From Isoetes taiwanensis (Eukaryota; Streptophyta; Lycopodiopsida; Isoetales; Isoetaceae): a stretch of DNA of 64,000 nt. Made by a program: the position numbers and the translations under genes. Below are positions 21,724 through 33,345 of this stretch, piece by piece (the stretch's first letter is position 1; every line of letters begins with the position of its first letter). The notes beneath the pieces are model-generated. The model had not been told where the DNA came from and made no database searches. It saw only the letters and a list, made by a program, of their open reading frames with translations. The stretch lies in the NCBI GenBank assembly GCA_021234155.1, contig JAJEKV010000031.1:13573748-13637747 (forward strand), in the 5' to 3' direction.

Positions 21724-23704
21724 TCATAAGCAAAGATATGAATCTTGATTACTCAAGTAGTGTGAATAAGAAACTATCAAAATGATTACAACACCAAGTA
21801 CTGCAGTCAAAAGTGTGGAATAAGTAACAAGCATGGAATGCCCCAAATTTCCTGCGGGCATTGTCCATTGTACTCTGTCCGTACTTACCAAGGATTCACC
21901 AACTAGCATATGCACCAATTTAACATTTCTCGAATTTGGACAATATAGAAATGGATGCGGATTATCAATTTCCACGTTATACTGCATCTCCTTGCCAAGT
22001 GGCTGCATTAAAGCATTGAGACCATTAATGAAAGAAATATATACGTTACAAGAATCTGAAATGGACTCAATGGAATGACAACTGAGTTTGTAGATAACCA
22101 GGACAGTAACACATTTGTTTCTTGAGGCTATGGTGCTTTACTGGCCATGCCCTATAGGATTGAAGGTGAAGACAGAGAGGACACATAGCCACATATTACT
22201 GAATGTCACCAAGACCATGACCACACAAATCTAGTCAATAGGCATGCCAAGCAAACAGAAATCCTAAACACTAAATGCTGAAGATGGTATATTACTGGAT
22301 ATCTTGCATGCAATGGAATAGACACATCAAATTGTTGTTCCGTCTTCATATTTGCATTGAACATTAAGGAATGCATATGCAATTCCACAAGTGAGCTGCG
22401 AGAATGAGTAGCTGGGCGTTCTAAATTCGTGTCACCATAAATATGGAAATCTGCAATTGAGGAGTTATCTGGAAAGCATTAAGATACATGCTTAGTCAAT
22501 ACAATTCAAACAAAGCAATGACAAGCCAGATCTAACCTTGGGTTGTTAAACGGTGCATCTCATAAGGGTCCACGAAAACATTCCGAGGGAACTGTTGTAA
22601 TACAATAAACTTACAGCCTTCATATGCATTCTCCAAGGAAGATTGATCAGAAGACTGCCATGTAATTGAAAACTTAAACATACGGTGTGCACCATTTCCT
22701 ATCAAGCTTCTCTTGATTCTATACTTCAACAATGAATCCTGTCCATGAAGACAACTCCTAAGGATTTTGGTTACACTTTCCAAGTCAAACTTATGAGATT
22801 CAAAATGATTTTGTGCATCCTGGGGCGTTCTTGGATCCAACCTAGCCTGACAGGATACAGCTTCCTGAAAAAGATCATTTGGAAAATCTTCTCTGGTCCT
22901 GGAGCATACATCCTAGACACATAAGATGTTCAGACTTTCCTCTAATGAAACAGGTATCAAATTCATGAACAATGTGATACAGATTTAATTAGAATTCGAA
23001 CTTATTATACAAATTCGAACTTAAAATGCACAAACTCTTCTGCTTCTTCTGAATATGGTGCTAGAAAAACAGGAAGCCAGGATACTCATAATGTTTATGG
23101 AGAAACACAACTACCGATGCTGTTGCAGGCAGCGAAGGATGGCTACATATCTCCTGGGATAAGGCAGTAGAAAATAAAAAAGCAAACAAAAGGTATTCCA
23201 ATAACAGGAGTAAGCAGGTATTTTATGGCCACGACAAGTTTATAGGGGATGGTATTGAAGTGGACTCCACATAAGCACTCCATCTTCATTAAGCAGCAAT
23301 CATGTACTTTGTGTAGCAAAAGATACAATGTATAGCTTATGATTTATAGCAGTAAAGAGTTTCTAAATATTAAACATTTGTAAAACTATCATTCTTCTGG
23401 CTGAAACTGGAGTTGTGCATAGATGTAGAATAATGTGCCACTTATTTATCTTGAACAAACATTTTACATGATGAAATAAGGCTACTTATATTTTAATCCT
23501 TGCTGTCCCTTCATGATGTAGGTAAAACGTAAGATATCCAAAACATATAAACTGCATTCAGATCTTAACATTCAAACATACCAATATAGACTCGTCTCCA
23601 CAGCTTTTTGTAACCTCATTGCTGTTGAATATGTGGCTCGCACCATGATGTAGAAGATCCACTAGAATTACAAGGACCAGTAAATGAGGAACAAGCCATG
23701 CCAT
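21724..23704 (-). CDS. PIGX: PIGX, GPI-mannosyltransferase I regulatory subunit
   Basis: PIG-X (Pbn1 in yeast) stabilises the catalytic subunit PIG-M, which adds the first mannose to GPI-anchor precursors on the ER luminal side. Four exons were read on the minus strand: 23704-23582, 22912-22537, 22468-22296 and 22002-21724. All have GT/AG borders, and the coding sum is 951 nt, exactly 316 codons plus stop. Exon 1 encodes a signal peptide (MAWLVPHLLVLVILVDLL). The luminal domain has KRSLIGNGAHR, CKFIVLQQFPRNVFVDPYEM (the family's V-F-V-D-P-Y/F-E signature), IYGDTNLERP, DVSIPLHARYP and VQWTMPAGN. A single C-terminal membrane helix (LLTAVLGVVIILIVSYSHYL) precedes the stop. Length and topology fit the plant family. 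The second intron is only 68 bp. It converges on the PIF gene. Confidence 0.93.
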
Positions 23705-24796
23705 TCTGTAAAAGAGCATCATGTCAATATTTGCATATTCTATTGTCAACTGTTGCATAAATCCTCTCACAATAAGAAATCAAAAGGTATAGGATGACAG
23801 TAACTAAGAACTTTATATGAGAGTTACTCAAATAGCATTTGAATATGAACCCCTATTGTCCAGCATTATTTTAACTTCTTATAGTGCAAAAATGTGCGCC
23901 TTATTAAATAACTAGTCGTCACTGGGCATATGTCCCATTGGATGCAAGCCCCGAAGATTGTTTCCAAACCTAAGGATGAAAATGGTAGAAAATAGTAACC
24001 ACGGTCTAGGCTGCTCCTATCAGAAAAATATGATGGGGCTCTGAAGAAGTCAAACATTTGACCAACTGGGTAAGCAACGCCATAATTCATGAAGCTGAAG
24101 GGATGAACAGAGTTATGGATGTAACAAGCGGTGCAAAGGCCTAAGATTATAGCCTAAGCATATACACCTTGAAATGGTTGCTTATGTTGTAAGATCATAT
24201 GAAAATACATGCTTTCCTAGTTGGCACCACAGTTAATGCATATTTTCACCAGCAAGATTGCAAAGCACTACATTCTCCCCAGTTAATAAGAAATGGAGCA
24301 CACCTGTACATTTTGCATTTCCAAGTGGGATTAGATACGTCTTTACTGTAACTACAACAACCTTCAATTTATCTGCTTTTGATTACTTGGTTGAAATAGA
24401 AAGCCTGACAAGTGTTTCCAGAATAGTTAAACAAGCAAACAGGAAACGCTAAGTGTCATCATATAATAAATACAGTTTGACAGAATGTGCAAATAGAGCG
24501 TGCAGGAAATCAATCATGATTCATTCAGATAGGAGTGAGGTATACTTAAGCTCGTTAAAGGCAGTACTGATAATTTGGGATGCAACTAAAAAAATTAAAA
24601 TACCATCCACGAAATGGTTGCTTACCAGGATCAGGATCTCTACACCAGAGATACCATGGGCTCCCGGCGCCGGTCCTTAATCCCACTGCCGCCACGTAGG
24701 CGGAAGACGTGGCTAGGAATACCAGGGATTCTACCGCATTTTGGGTTGCCCTAGTCGCTCAGGTGGGGTTTTTTTTTTTTGCATATTCTAGGTATA
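23705..24796 (-). promoter_or_regulatory. Upstream region of PIGX, bounded by Helitron
   Basis: About 1.1 kb separate the PIGX start codon from the Helitron end at 24797. This should include the promoter and leader. I see no certain TATA box or conserved motif. A GC-rich patch at 24650-24730 ends in a long T-run (24769-24780). The minus ORF at 24090-23866 has no recognised domain. Confidence 0.35.
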
Positions 24797-24824
24797 CTAG
24801 AAAAAGTGCCCAGCGTTGCTGGGC
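24797..24824 (-). terminator. Helitron 3' end: hairpin plus CTAG
   Basis: On the minus strand GCCCAGC-AAC-GCTGGGC (24824-24808) forms a perfect 7-bp stem with a 3-nt loop. It is followed by seven bases and CTAG. This is the canonical Helitron 3' terminator arrangement. Confidence 0.92.
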
Positions 24825-27800
24825 TTTTCTTTGGGATTAAATTCCAAAGTTAATAAAGATATGGTTAAGAGTGTTAATTGCTATATATATGATCGTTTGT
24901 TAAAATGAAAGTTTAAAATTCTCCTTATACAGTAATTGTTTTTTGAGTTTAAGGAATACAACATATGAGGCAAGTCTTCTAATTAAACATATTTCATTTG
25001 TGCTTTACAGTTGCTATATGTGTAAGCTATAGCACATCGAGGTCTAACCTTCATATGCATGTTACAATCCATAGCAGAGTACAACTTAGTTGTGCCAAAA
25101 ATTGTTCTACCAAAATGCCATAAATGCTAGTGTGCAAAATATCTTAAGTCATACCATGCATGTTGCGTCAAAATCAATTGCATAATTGATAAATGCAATT
25201 GGTAATATAAGTCTTGTAGCATAATAAAGCTTGATTTCTGATACAGGTCTAGAAATAAAGTTTCTTGGTCGAAGGTTGTTGAAGACAACCCAACATAATA
25301 TATGAGTCCAAATCGTAACAGTGTGGAGCTTATAAAAGTGCACATTTGCCTTGAATATTAGAGATGTATTGGAAGAAAATCAATTCTATACATTTAGACA
25401 AAGTTGGATCCTTAATAGCTGCAAAATGGCGAGCCCTCTTATAATCCACATTCCTTTGTCAAGATCACATTTGTGTCAACTTGTCCCGTCAATGAGGATA
25501 AATAATTTTGTTCATTGCATCAAGAACTTGACATTAGAATTGCCAACTTTTCACTAACAGGTCCACAACTAATCAAACGACTAATAGGCTCAGCCTGCTA
25601 CTTATATAAAACAAGAATGCTAGTGTGCAAAATGTCTTAAGAATGAGAGTTTTATCAAAGCAAGAATTTATGAACGAAGTAAATATCGCGCATCGCTATT
25701 ACCAAAGTATATACCATCCCATTGAAAGCAAAATATCTCGGTCTTGGTTGCAGTCATGAATTGGGTTTTGTTCTGGATCTTTGGAGTGAGCCATTGCAAG
25801 AATAACCTGGTCATTTTTCCTAAAAGATGGCACTTGGCCTTGCTCAAAAAATCAAGGCAAATAAGCCACAATTTTAATCCTCAAAACAAAATACTCTTTC
25901 ATTTTCTCTGGACATCCTAGGGTTACCACAAAAATGTACAAGAGAAGATATCCAGCTGAAGAGTCAAAGTCCTCCATTCAAAATGTCACATTCGAGAAAA
26001 GCACTTGGAGGATTTAGGAGATCCATTCCTTATACGAAGCTAATTCCTGCTTACGAAAGGTAGCAATATTTGTAGGAGTTCCACCTCCTCATATGTCTGG
26101 GGCCCTTGCAATCCCATGGATTGTTCTAACATCTTTTCAAGGTGAACTACCACCCTGGGATCCTCCCATAGTGCACATATGTTAAATGTGCTAGATCTGG
26201 ATATCAATAAATGCAAACACTGGATAGACTTGCTTTAACACTACACATCATTTCCATGTTTGAGCAGGAGCTATAGCAACTAAGAAATTTGTTAGAACAT
26301 AAGTTATGGCCATGGAATAAAATGCAGCAATGCAAATCTTTCTTTGCATATCCATGTGTGGAAAAAAGAATGTCATTACAACAATAAGATCTGAAAGTCC
26401 AGGAACTGCCGAAAGTCCTGTAATAGATTTAAATAGGACTCCCTTGAAGTTAGCCCTGGATAATATAAACTTTTCATTGTGAGTCCTGCACAACCAAAAA
26501 GCCCAAAATGACAAATGGTTTCACTCTAACTCAAATCATGCATAGAGGTATTTATGTACAAAATAAGCAAAATCATGTCAACGTATCCAAACAAAGAGAT
26601 TACCTCCATGTTGTATCCACAATGAGAGATTCTTTGCTCTTGAATGAGACAACTTGTAATGAAGACATGATTGATTCTGCAGAGTTTGCACTTGAAGTCC
26701 TGCCAGAGATGCAGAACAATCATACTTTATAATACACGGAGATCATAGCTCCAACCATATCTAGACATTTATAGTAGCGTACCAAACTTCATACTTATTC
26801 GAAAAAGGAAATCTATAAAGAGTTTGAGTATGCCTTGCATTTGGAAAGAGGAAACAACCAAGCAAAATAGGCCTTCTAGCATCAACTGCATTCCATACTC
26901 CTCAAATTGGAACTGCAAGACCTGCAACATAATCAAATTTAGCGCCCAACATTTAAACAAATTTCAAAAATCAACATAATCTAGTAGCTAGCATCAATCC
27001 TACCTTCCTATTTTCTTCTCTCTCGGGATCCTCGCACAAAAATATTTCCATAGCACTTACAAGTAATGACTTTGATTCTAGAGAATGTGTAATGATCATT
27101 TGGTAAATGAACAAAAGCCTTTCCTTTTTGGGGATAACCACAACAAATGCAAGCATATGTTTCCCGACTCTGCACATTAACTGCACACTCATGACTGGAA
27201 GCTGGTGCTCAAAGCAAACAATAGTCTCATATGCCTTGTTATAAGCTAACTCTATTCATTATAACATCCGCCTGAGCTTTTATTTCATCATGCATTGAGC
27301 CAATTGTGCCTTCCTCGATATGCTCAACATGTGGTATATCTTTGTCCATCTTATGATATACAGGAACATCATCCCCTTTGCTATCGTTGACAATCTTTTC
27401 TTGGTCCTCTACTTTATTGTTCACGGCTTTCATTTCCTCCCACTGGCCATATGGGCAGATCTCCCTATGGCTATATCAATTGCTTATCTTGTTGTGTGTC
27501 ATTATTTCTGTCTTCACTATCAAGCGCAAATTCATTTGCTTGTTCTCCATCTTTAAATATGTCAATATCAGTTCCTTCCAAATAATGTGGCTTAAACAAA
27601 TTACATAGCTTCTCTTTATTATGCTTGATACCATCACCCAATGGTCGAATTCTTTTTCATTTTTGTGAACCTTTGCCAAAAGAGGAATAGCCTTTGGAAG
27701 TAACAGCTTGGCGTCATCATAGATTTTGCCAATCCTGTTCCACTTGAGTCAGATTCAGTCTTATCTTCTGATGAAGAAACTGTAAGCTTTAACTCTTGTT

Positions 27801-28329
27801 GTGCAAACTCAAGCACGAAATCTCATTACGCAAATCCAAGTCTCGAATCTTGTTGTGCAGACCCACTCTCGTTACTAAGTTGGTGGAAGGGCTGGTCTGG
27901 TTGAAAAGCCAAAGGCACTGGATTGGATCATTGCTATTGTAACCAGCGACAATATTACTGTGCTAGTTAGACAATAATGCACCATGCCTTGCTCCTCTTC
28001 TCCATCCTACACAAAAATGACATCACTTCAGGCATTTATACTAATGCAATTGAGGGCCCTTATAATAAAATTACAAAATCTCAAATAAACTGTAAAACTC
28101 ATGCTAAAGAAGTAACCATGCAAAGGGATCCTCCCGTAGTGCACATACCTTAAATGTGCTAGACACTTTTTGTGGAAAAGGTGGTTATACAATCTCAGTC
28201 TGTAGCTCAACAAATATTCTTTAAAATCTACCGTGTCAGATGATTGTCTAGAAATTTTCCATTTTCCTAAGATCAGGGCCAAAATAACATCGGATATTTC
28301 AAGAACTTCAATTTCATTTTGCAAATTTG

Positions 28330-28947
28330 GCTCACCAACAGCCAGGCATTTAGCCCATTCAAGATCGGCACATCACTACAAGCTCGTAAAGGCCAACCCT
28401 TATTATCATCGCCCCAAAGCATCTCTAGCCAAACATGCCTTAGGATATTCAAATCCTGCCTTTTCTATCATCTCTGCAGCAAGCTTTAAATTTCCCATTT
28501 GTTCTGCGACCATTTTGCTTCTCCATAGTATTTCGAACTAATCTCTACTTGCAGAAGTTCATTAATAATCTCTCCTTAAAAATTTTCTTTTCTTAGATGT
28601 CCACAAACATATGTATATACTTCATCATGGATTTTACCATCTTTCTTCTCGTGGTAGTATAAAGCTGGGTTCTTCAAGTACCCTAATTTTATGCTTTCCA
28701 GGGATTCCATCTCCTGCCTTGACAGTTTTTGGACCTCATGTGAGACTTGATTATCTGCTGACTACTCTTGCCATAGTTGAATAATTGCACAACCTTTTTC
28801 CCAGAGTTTCCCATGTTCACAAAGGCTCAAATATTTCTGTACATTGCCTGCTTTCCCATATGCCTGTGCTGCTTCAGTCAAGTATTTCGCTTCAAAAAAG
28901 CAATTATCAGCTTCTTCACGTTTCAGAGGGCTTACTGACGACTGCAC
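28330..28947 (-). pseudogene. Captured fragment of TPR/TRANK1-like helicase gene
   Basis: Minus-strand reading from 28947 gives EEADNCFFEAKYLTEAAQAY, GNVQKYLSLCEHGKLWEKG and IIQLWQE, then a TAG stop. In the same frame it continues as NPALYYHEKKDGKIHDEVYT. A shifted frame carries EQMGNLKLAAEMIEKAGFEY, and another GWPLRAC (28405-28385). In the plant family of large UvrD-like/TRANK1-like P-loop helicases with helical TPR-like repeats, the C-terminal part has segments in this order (CLEVC-KGKLFD-GL, HY-KKKD, GN--EAA, SKGWPL). I recognise the family from memory. The frame breaks, lack of flanking domains and location inside a Helitron indicate gene-fragment capture. The parental gene should exist elsewhere in the genome. 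Confidence 0.65.
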
Positions 28948-31222
28948 TCCAGGCCATGTTGAAATTTAGTAAGAAAGTTGGAAATGAAGTTCATAATATG
29001 GCAAATCAGATGACAGAGAATGCACTGTAACTTAAGTGAGAGAGAGCAGAAGATAGGAGCCATTCTTATCATGAGGACATAGCTGTTCTTTTGGTGTGAA
29101 ATAACTTGAACTGGACAGGTCTGACTTACATTCTCATAATTTAAGAATCTTTCCTGACTTTACATGCCTTGTGCCTGCTGTTTAACCATCCTTGCAGTTT
29201 TGTCATTTCATACCCTGCAGATTACTGCACCCATTTCCTAGATCTTGGAGGTGTCAACATCAGGAGCATAGGGACTAATTATAAAAAATGCATTTACCTT
29301 TGTCGGTGGAAATAAATGCTTGAGAACGTATGATATGATATAGCACGTTATTTTGCCTCTATGAGGTTGGCCTATACACAAAGAAAGGAAAGAAATGCAA
29401 TCCCCTGGAAGAGCAGCAATATACGTATGATATTTAAACTTGCATGTAATATAATGGCATTTCACATCATAGCCAGCAAGGTAAAAGTACTTTTATTCTT
29501 ATTGGCCATATCAGAAGAAGCCATACCTTTAACTGACATAAGAAATTCTGCAAACATTACATGATCTTGATTAATGTTGTCTCAACTTCTCATGATCATA
29601 TAGAACGTATTATGCATCTCCAACGGATGTCTCATCTGTCTGCAACATTAGTATCGCTTATAATTAGGATCTTGTCATATGCCAAGAATATCCCATCCTA
29701 AGTCCTCCATCATCTTCTTTATGATGCATACTTCACATATCAAACCCTACAATAGCTAAAAGACATGAAAAATGAATGGCAAAATCTGCATCTTTTACAA
29801 TGCGAGAACTTAATAGTTAATTCAACCTCTTGCCGAAAAGCATGAATGTTGAACTCAAACGTGAATCTGAAGCCCTTTTATACATATAGCGGGATAGTCT
29901 TTTGGGTGATTTATGTGTAAATGGAAAACATACGGCCCCTAAAGCATCACTCATTAGGGTATCTCAAACAAAATCAAATCTGCGGCCTTGTTCATGGAAT
30001 CAATGTGGACCCAAATCAATGCCATTCAGTAGTGGAAATTATATGTTTTATCTAAAAGTCTAAGAGCGATAATGTGAATTGAACAAATTTGATGTTTACA
30101 CGGATACATGATTCACAACTGTACTTGCAATAGCTTCAAAATCGAGGTTGAGGCAAAGGGATGCAACTACTTACAATAGGACCGCTTCCTGGCAATGACT
30201 TCACATTTCTTCAGAAATAAATGAGCATGAATTAGTGTAAGCACGCCATTTATCCTTGACTATTACTTGTAAAGCAATCAAACTTGAACCTGAAGACGAC
30301 ATTCAGAGTAGATCTTGCACCTAAAGATGACATTCAGAGATGATAAGAAAATTGTAATATACAAAAATATGGAATACAAAGCTAAGATAATACCTTGGGC
30401 ATGCTTTGAGCTCCATGCATCTAGTCGAATGCATCCAGTCAAAAAAGAAGACCAGTATTTCTAAGGTCGTTCAAATATACTTTGAATCAAACATGCCATA
30501 TCGATATAAAGATAAAAACAGCAAACATGGCCTACTTATGAGATTTTGTGAAGATTCTTCATCTCATACCATAAGAATTTCGGCCAGAAGGGATAGAGAA
30601 GTATGAAAAATGGAAGTTGAATGGATTTTTAACAAATTCTATGCCAAGATCTTGAGCAATCGTGACATGCTGCAATGCAGAAAGGGAAAGAAAGGACTTG
30701 CTTTGAATCATCTTTAAACCGATAAAACCGATTGCATGCTTAGAAACCACTTAAGGATACTAAAAATAAGCTGGAATCGATAATCCACATCCACAACAAC
30801 CAACAAACTCTGCCAAAACAGCTTCATATATATAAAGCCCCTTCTCTTTCATTTGAATACCTTCCATTTCTAGACTCGAAAAAGGTATTGAATAGAAGAA
30901 AATGAGGCACAGAGGGTGAAATGACGGCTCCGGCATGAAAATTTTAGGCATGAAAAAATCAATTTGCACATGCAGGAGCAAGTTATGTATTTACCAAGAA
31001 TGTAGCAAGAATGTAGATTATTGCTTCGTGATCCAAGCTCAAGCTCTGCCTGCAAAGAGGGGTCCGACTCCAGGAGCCGTGAGAGGGGTCAAACAGAGAA
31101 AAAAAACCGTCTACCGCAGATAGATCGAAGGGATAAAAGTAATTTAAAAAAATTCAACGCGCAAGATTGCGCACAGACTATCATAAAACGCCATTATTAT
31201 TATATATAGATATAGATATAGA

Positions 31223-31540
31223 TGCTGGATACGCCTAGAATATTTTAGAAACTGCTCCAAACTTGTGATTGCCTTAAATAACCGATCACTCCAGTTGTTG
31301 CGTCAGGCCCATCGATGGTATTCATACCGTGTAACTGGATCGCAGATGATCTCGCTCATGTGGGTTTTTGGCATATTCTAGGTATATGTTGAATATGCCT
31401 AGAATATCCTAGAAACCGCTCCAAACTTGCAATTGTCCTTAAACTACCGGTCACTCCTGTTGTTACGCCAGGCCCACCGATGCTATTCATACCGTGTAAC
31501 CGGATTGCAGATGATAAGGGCAGTTTTTATATCTGAACAA
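31223..31540. repeat. Tandem repeat of about 164 bp containing the Helitron empty-site paralog
   Basis: The segment 31223-31386 and the segment from 31387 share TATGCCTAGAATAT-type starts, GAAAC-GCTCCAAACTTG, ATTCATACCGTGTAAC-GGAT and GCAGATGAT. The first unit ends in GCATATTCTAGGTATA at 31371-31386, identical to 24781-24796 just left of the Helitron. The Helitron therefore inserted at the junction between repeat units, and the next junction preserves the unoccupied state. Confidence 0.88.
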
Positions 31541-31545
31541 GGCCG

Positions 31546-31785
31546 GATTTGCTACTCAGGAAGGCGCCTTTGCTTATTCTCTCTGCTATTGGGAATGTTA
31601 GATCGTTGCTCAGAGTCGGAGTGCCAGATTTGCTACTCAGGAAGGCACCCTTGCTTATTCTCTCTGCTTTGGAGATGTTAGATTGTTGCTCAGAGTCAGA
31701 GCGCCGATTTGCTGCTCAGGAAAGTGCCCTTGCTTATTCTCTATGCTATTGGAGATGTTAGATCCTAGCTTAGAGTTGGAGTACT
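31546..31785. repeat. 80-bp tandem repeat, three copies
   Basis: Copies start at 31546, 31627 and 31706 with GATTTGCTRCTCAGGAA and continue with GCTTATTCTCT-TGCT and GGAGATGTTAGAT. ORFs at 31427-31681 and 31549-31761 come from the repeat and carry no known domain. Confidence 0.88.
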
Positions 31786-32730
31786 GCCAGAAAAATCAGG
31801 TGGTGAGTTTTTAGAATGATACTACCCCCTCCCCTTCTTTTTTTTCATAATGATATGCTACAATAGTGCCATCACCACTAATGCATACAGTAAAATGGAT
31901 GATTCATTCCATTTAGGGTTTGAGATAGCCTGTCCTGCAGCCCATTATTGTTTAGTCTATACCAAACATTTTGTTTTGCAGTGTCTTCTCTTGGCATTAA
32001 GTGATGATGAATTATTTCGATTTGCCGTCTCATGGCTCCCATTCTAGTTTGAGACATGTTACAGATGGGGATTTTTGAACCCAAACGTGGAAAACTACAG
32101 TCAGAACTCGGCATCACGTGTTTTTTAATAGCTTCTTCAATTATATTATGTATCCATATGTGCTATCATTTCTTGAATTGAAAATGCATTCCTCTTTGCA
32201 AATAAGAAACATTATTTTTCAGCAACCACCATTGCTAGCACAAAATAGGGGACAACTGAATTAACTTGTGTGAGTAACCTGTTAGGAAGCATAAAACACA
32301 GGGAGAAAACGGATGGAGTATACTTGAAATTAGTTTAGAACATTTTACCACTTGAAACACAAAAATGTGCAAAACTATGGATTTGTAATATGGGAACTTT
32401 GTTATCTCCATGACTATTCTAGAATTGGTAGTGTAAAGTTATGAGGCTAGATGCATAAATGCTTAACATAAGAATGCAAATATATAACATGTAGGTCCCT
32501 TGAGCTTTAAAAATTTCGATGACGCTGAGCATATTAATATCACAAAGATATCTTGCTACATTTGCAGCAATATACGCATGCTACAACTACATGGGTTTAC
32601 AATGCCAATATCTAAACAAGCACTAATTAATATCATATCAAGGATGTTGGTACTTATTTATGCGCTTCAACATCTACTTATTCTATCCACAAAATATGCC
32701 CGACCTCCTTAACCTCAACCCCTCATGCTC
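31786..32730. other. AT-rich stretch, nothing recognised
   Basis: Short ORFs (31850-32047, 32500-32712) show no known motif. No repeat structure was noticed. Confidence 0.45.
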
Positions 32731-32741
32731 AACACTCCATT

Positions 32742-33269
32742 TGGAACCTTGTTTGGTCTAAATATAACCCTCCAAAGGTAAATGTTCTACTTTGGCAGGT
32801 GATTCATCGCTCTTTGAGAGTTAATCAGATGGTTCATTGCTTTAAGCCGGGAGTAAGCCCACTTTGCCCAATGTGTGAGCGGTGCATTGAAACATTGGAG
32901 CACTGTTTATATTTGTGTGCAGAGCTGAGTAGTCCTAGGTCCTGGCTGCATTCTCTTTTTGGAGTATCTTTGGATAGTCAACACTTTCTTTTGGGTATTT
33001 ATCCAAATCAGTGGACGGCTTCTAAAAGAATTGCATTTCACATGGCAAAGTCTTGGCTAATATGGAGTGTATGGAAGCGAAGGCGAAGAAAAGTCTTTTA
33101 TGATAAGCGTATTTCTTCTCAGGTGGTGCTTCAAGAAATTCGTAAGAAGTTGTATAATTGCTTTCAGATCTCCAATTGGCCTGATCGTATTAAAATTCCA
33201 ATATGGAGTGATCATCTAAAAGTGATTGATGCTTCAGGAACATTTCTTACTTCTGGAAGTACTTTGTAA
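32742..33269 (+). CDS. LINE ORF2 C-terminus with zf-RVT domain, 5'-truncated
   Basis: This is an open frame of 175 codons starting at the 5' junction itself (WNLVWSKYNPPKVNVLLWQV) and ending in TAA at 33267. It holds the zinc-binding zf-RVT domain found at the C-terminus of plant LINE polyproteins: CPMC, EHCLYLC and the WSVWKRRRRKVFYD segment. It has no start codon of its own and no reverse transcriptase core, so it is a fragment and not a functional gene. Its closest relative in the window is the zf-RVT part of the LINE at 34669-35170. Confidence 0.88.
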   Translation, partial: WNLVWSKYNPPKVNVLLWQVIHRSLRVNQMVHCFKPGVSPLCPMCERCIETLEHCLYLCAELSSPRSWLHSLFGVSLDSQHFLLGIYPNQWTASKRIAFHMAKSWLIWSVWKRRRRKVFYDKRISSQVVLQEIRKKLYNCFQISNWPDRIKIPIWSDHLKVIDASGTFLTSGSTL

Positions 33270-33334
33270 TATTTTGAGTGTATAATATGAAGTAAAACAC
33301 GTTCTTCAAAAAAAAAAAAAAAAAAAAAAAAAAA
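32742..33334 (+). mobile_element. Young 5'-truncated L1-type LINE
   Basis: The insertion is flanked by an 11-bp direct repeat, AACACTCCATT (32731-32741 and 33335-33345). It ends in about 28 A residues. Only the last 0.6 kb of the element is present, as expected of target-primed reverse transcription that stopped early. The intact tail, perfect target duplication and unbroken reading frame from the very first base argue for a recent event. Confidence 0.92.
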
Positions 33335-33345
33335 AACACTCCATT

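Larger units (their letters stand above)
24797..31222 (-). mobile_element. Non-autonomous Helitron, 6,426 bp
   Basis: Helitrons are rolling-circle DNA transposons that insert between A and T without target duplication. On the minus strand the element begins at 31222 with TCTATATCTATATC, a plant-type 5' end, preceded by A. It ends with a 7-bp-stem hairpin (GCCCAGC/GCTGGGC), ACTTTTT and CTAG at 24800-24797, followed by T. Joining 24796 to 31223 recreates a sequence found again at 31371-31440. This is a paralogous empty site and fixes both borders. No Rep/helicase ORF of usual length is present, so it needs proteins from elsewhere. It carries captured gene pieces, best seen at 28330-28947. The interior is AT-rich with short ORFs only. 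Confidence 0.9.
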
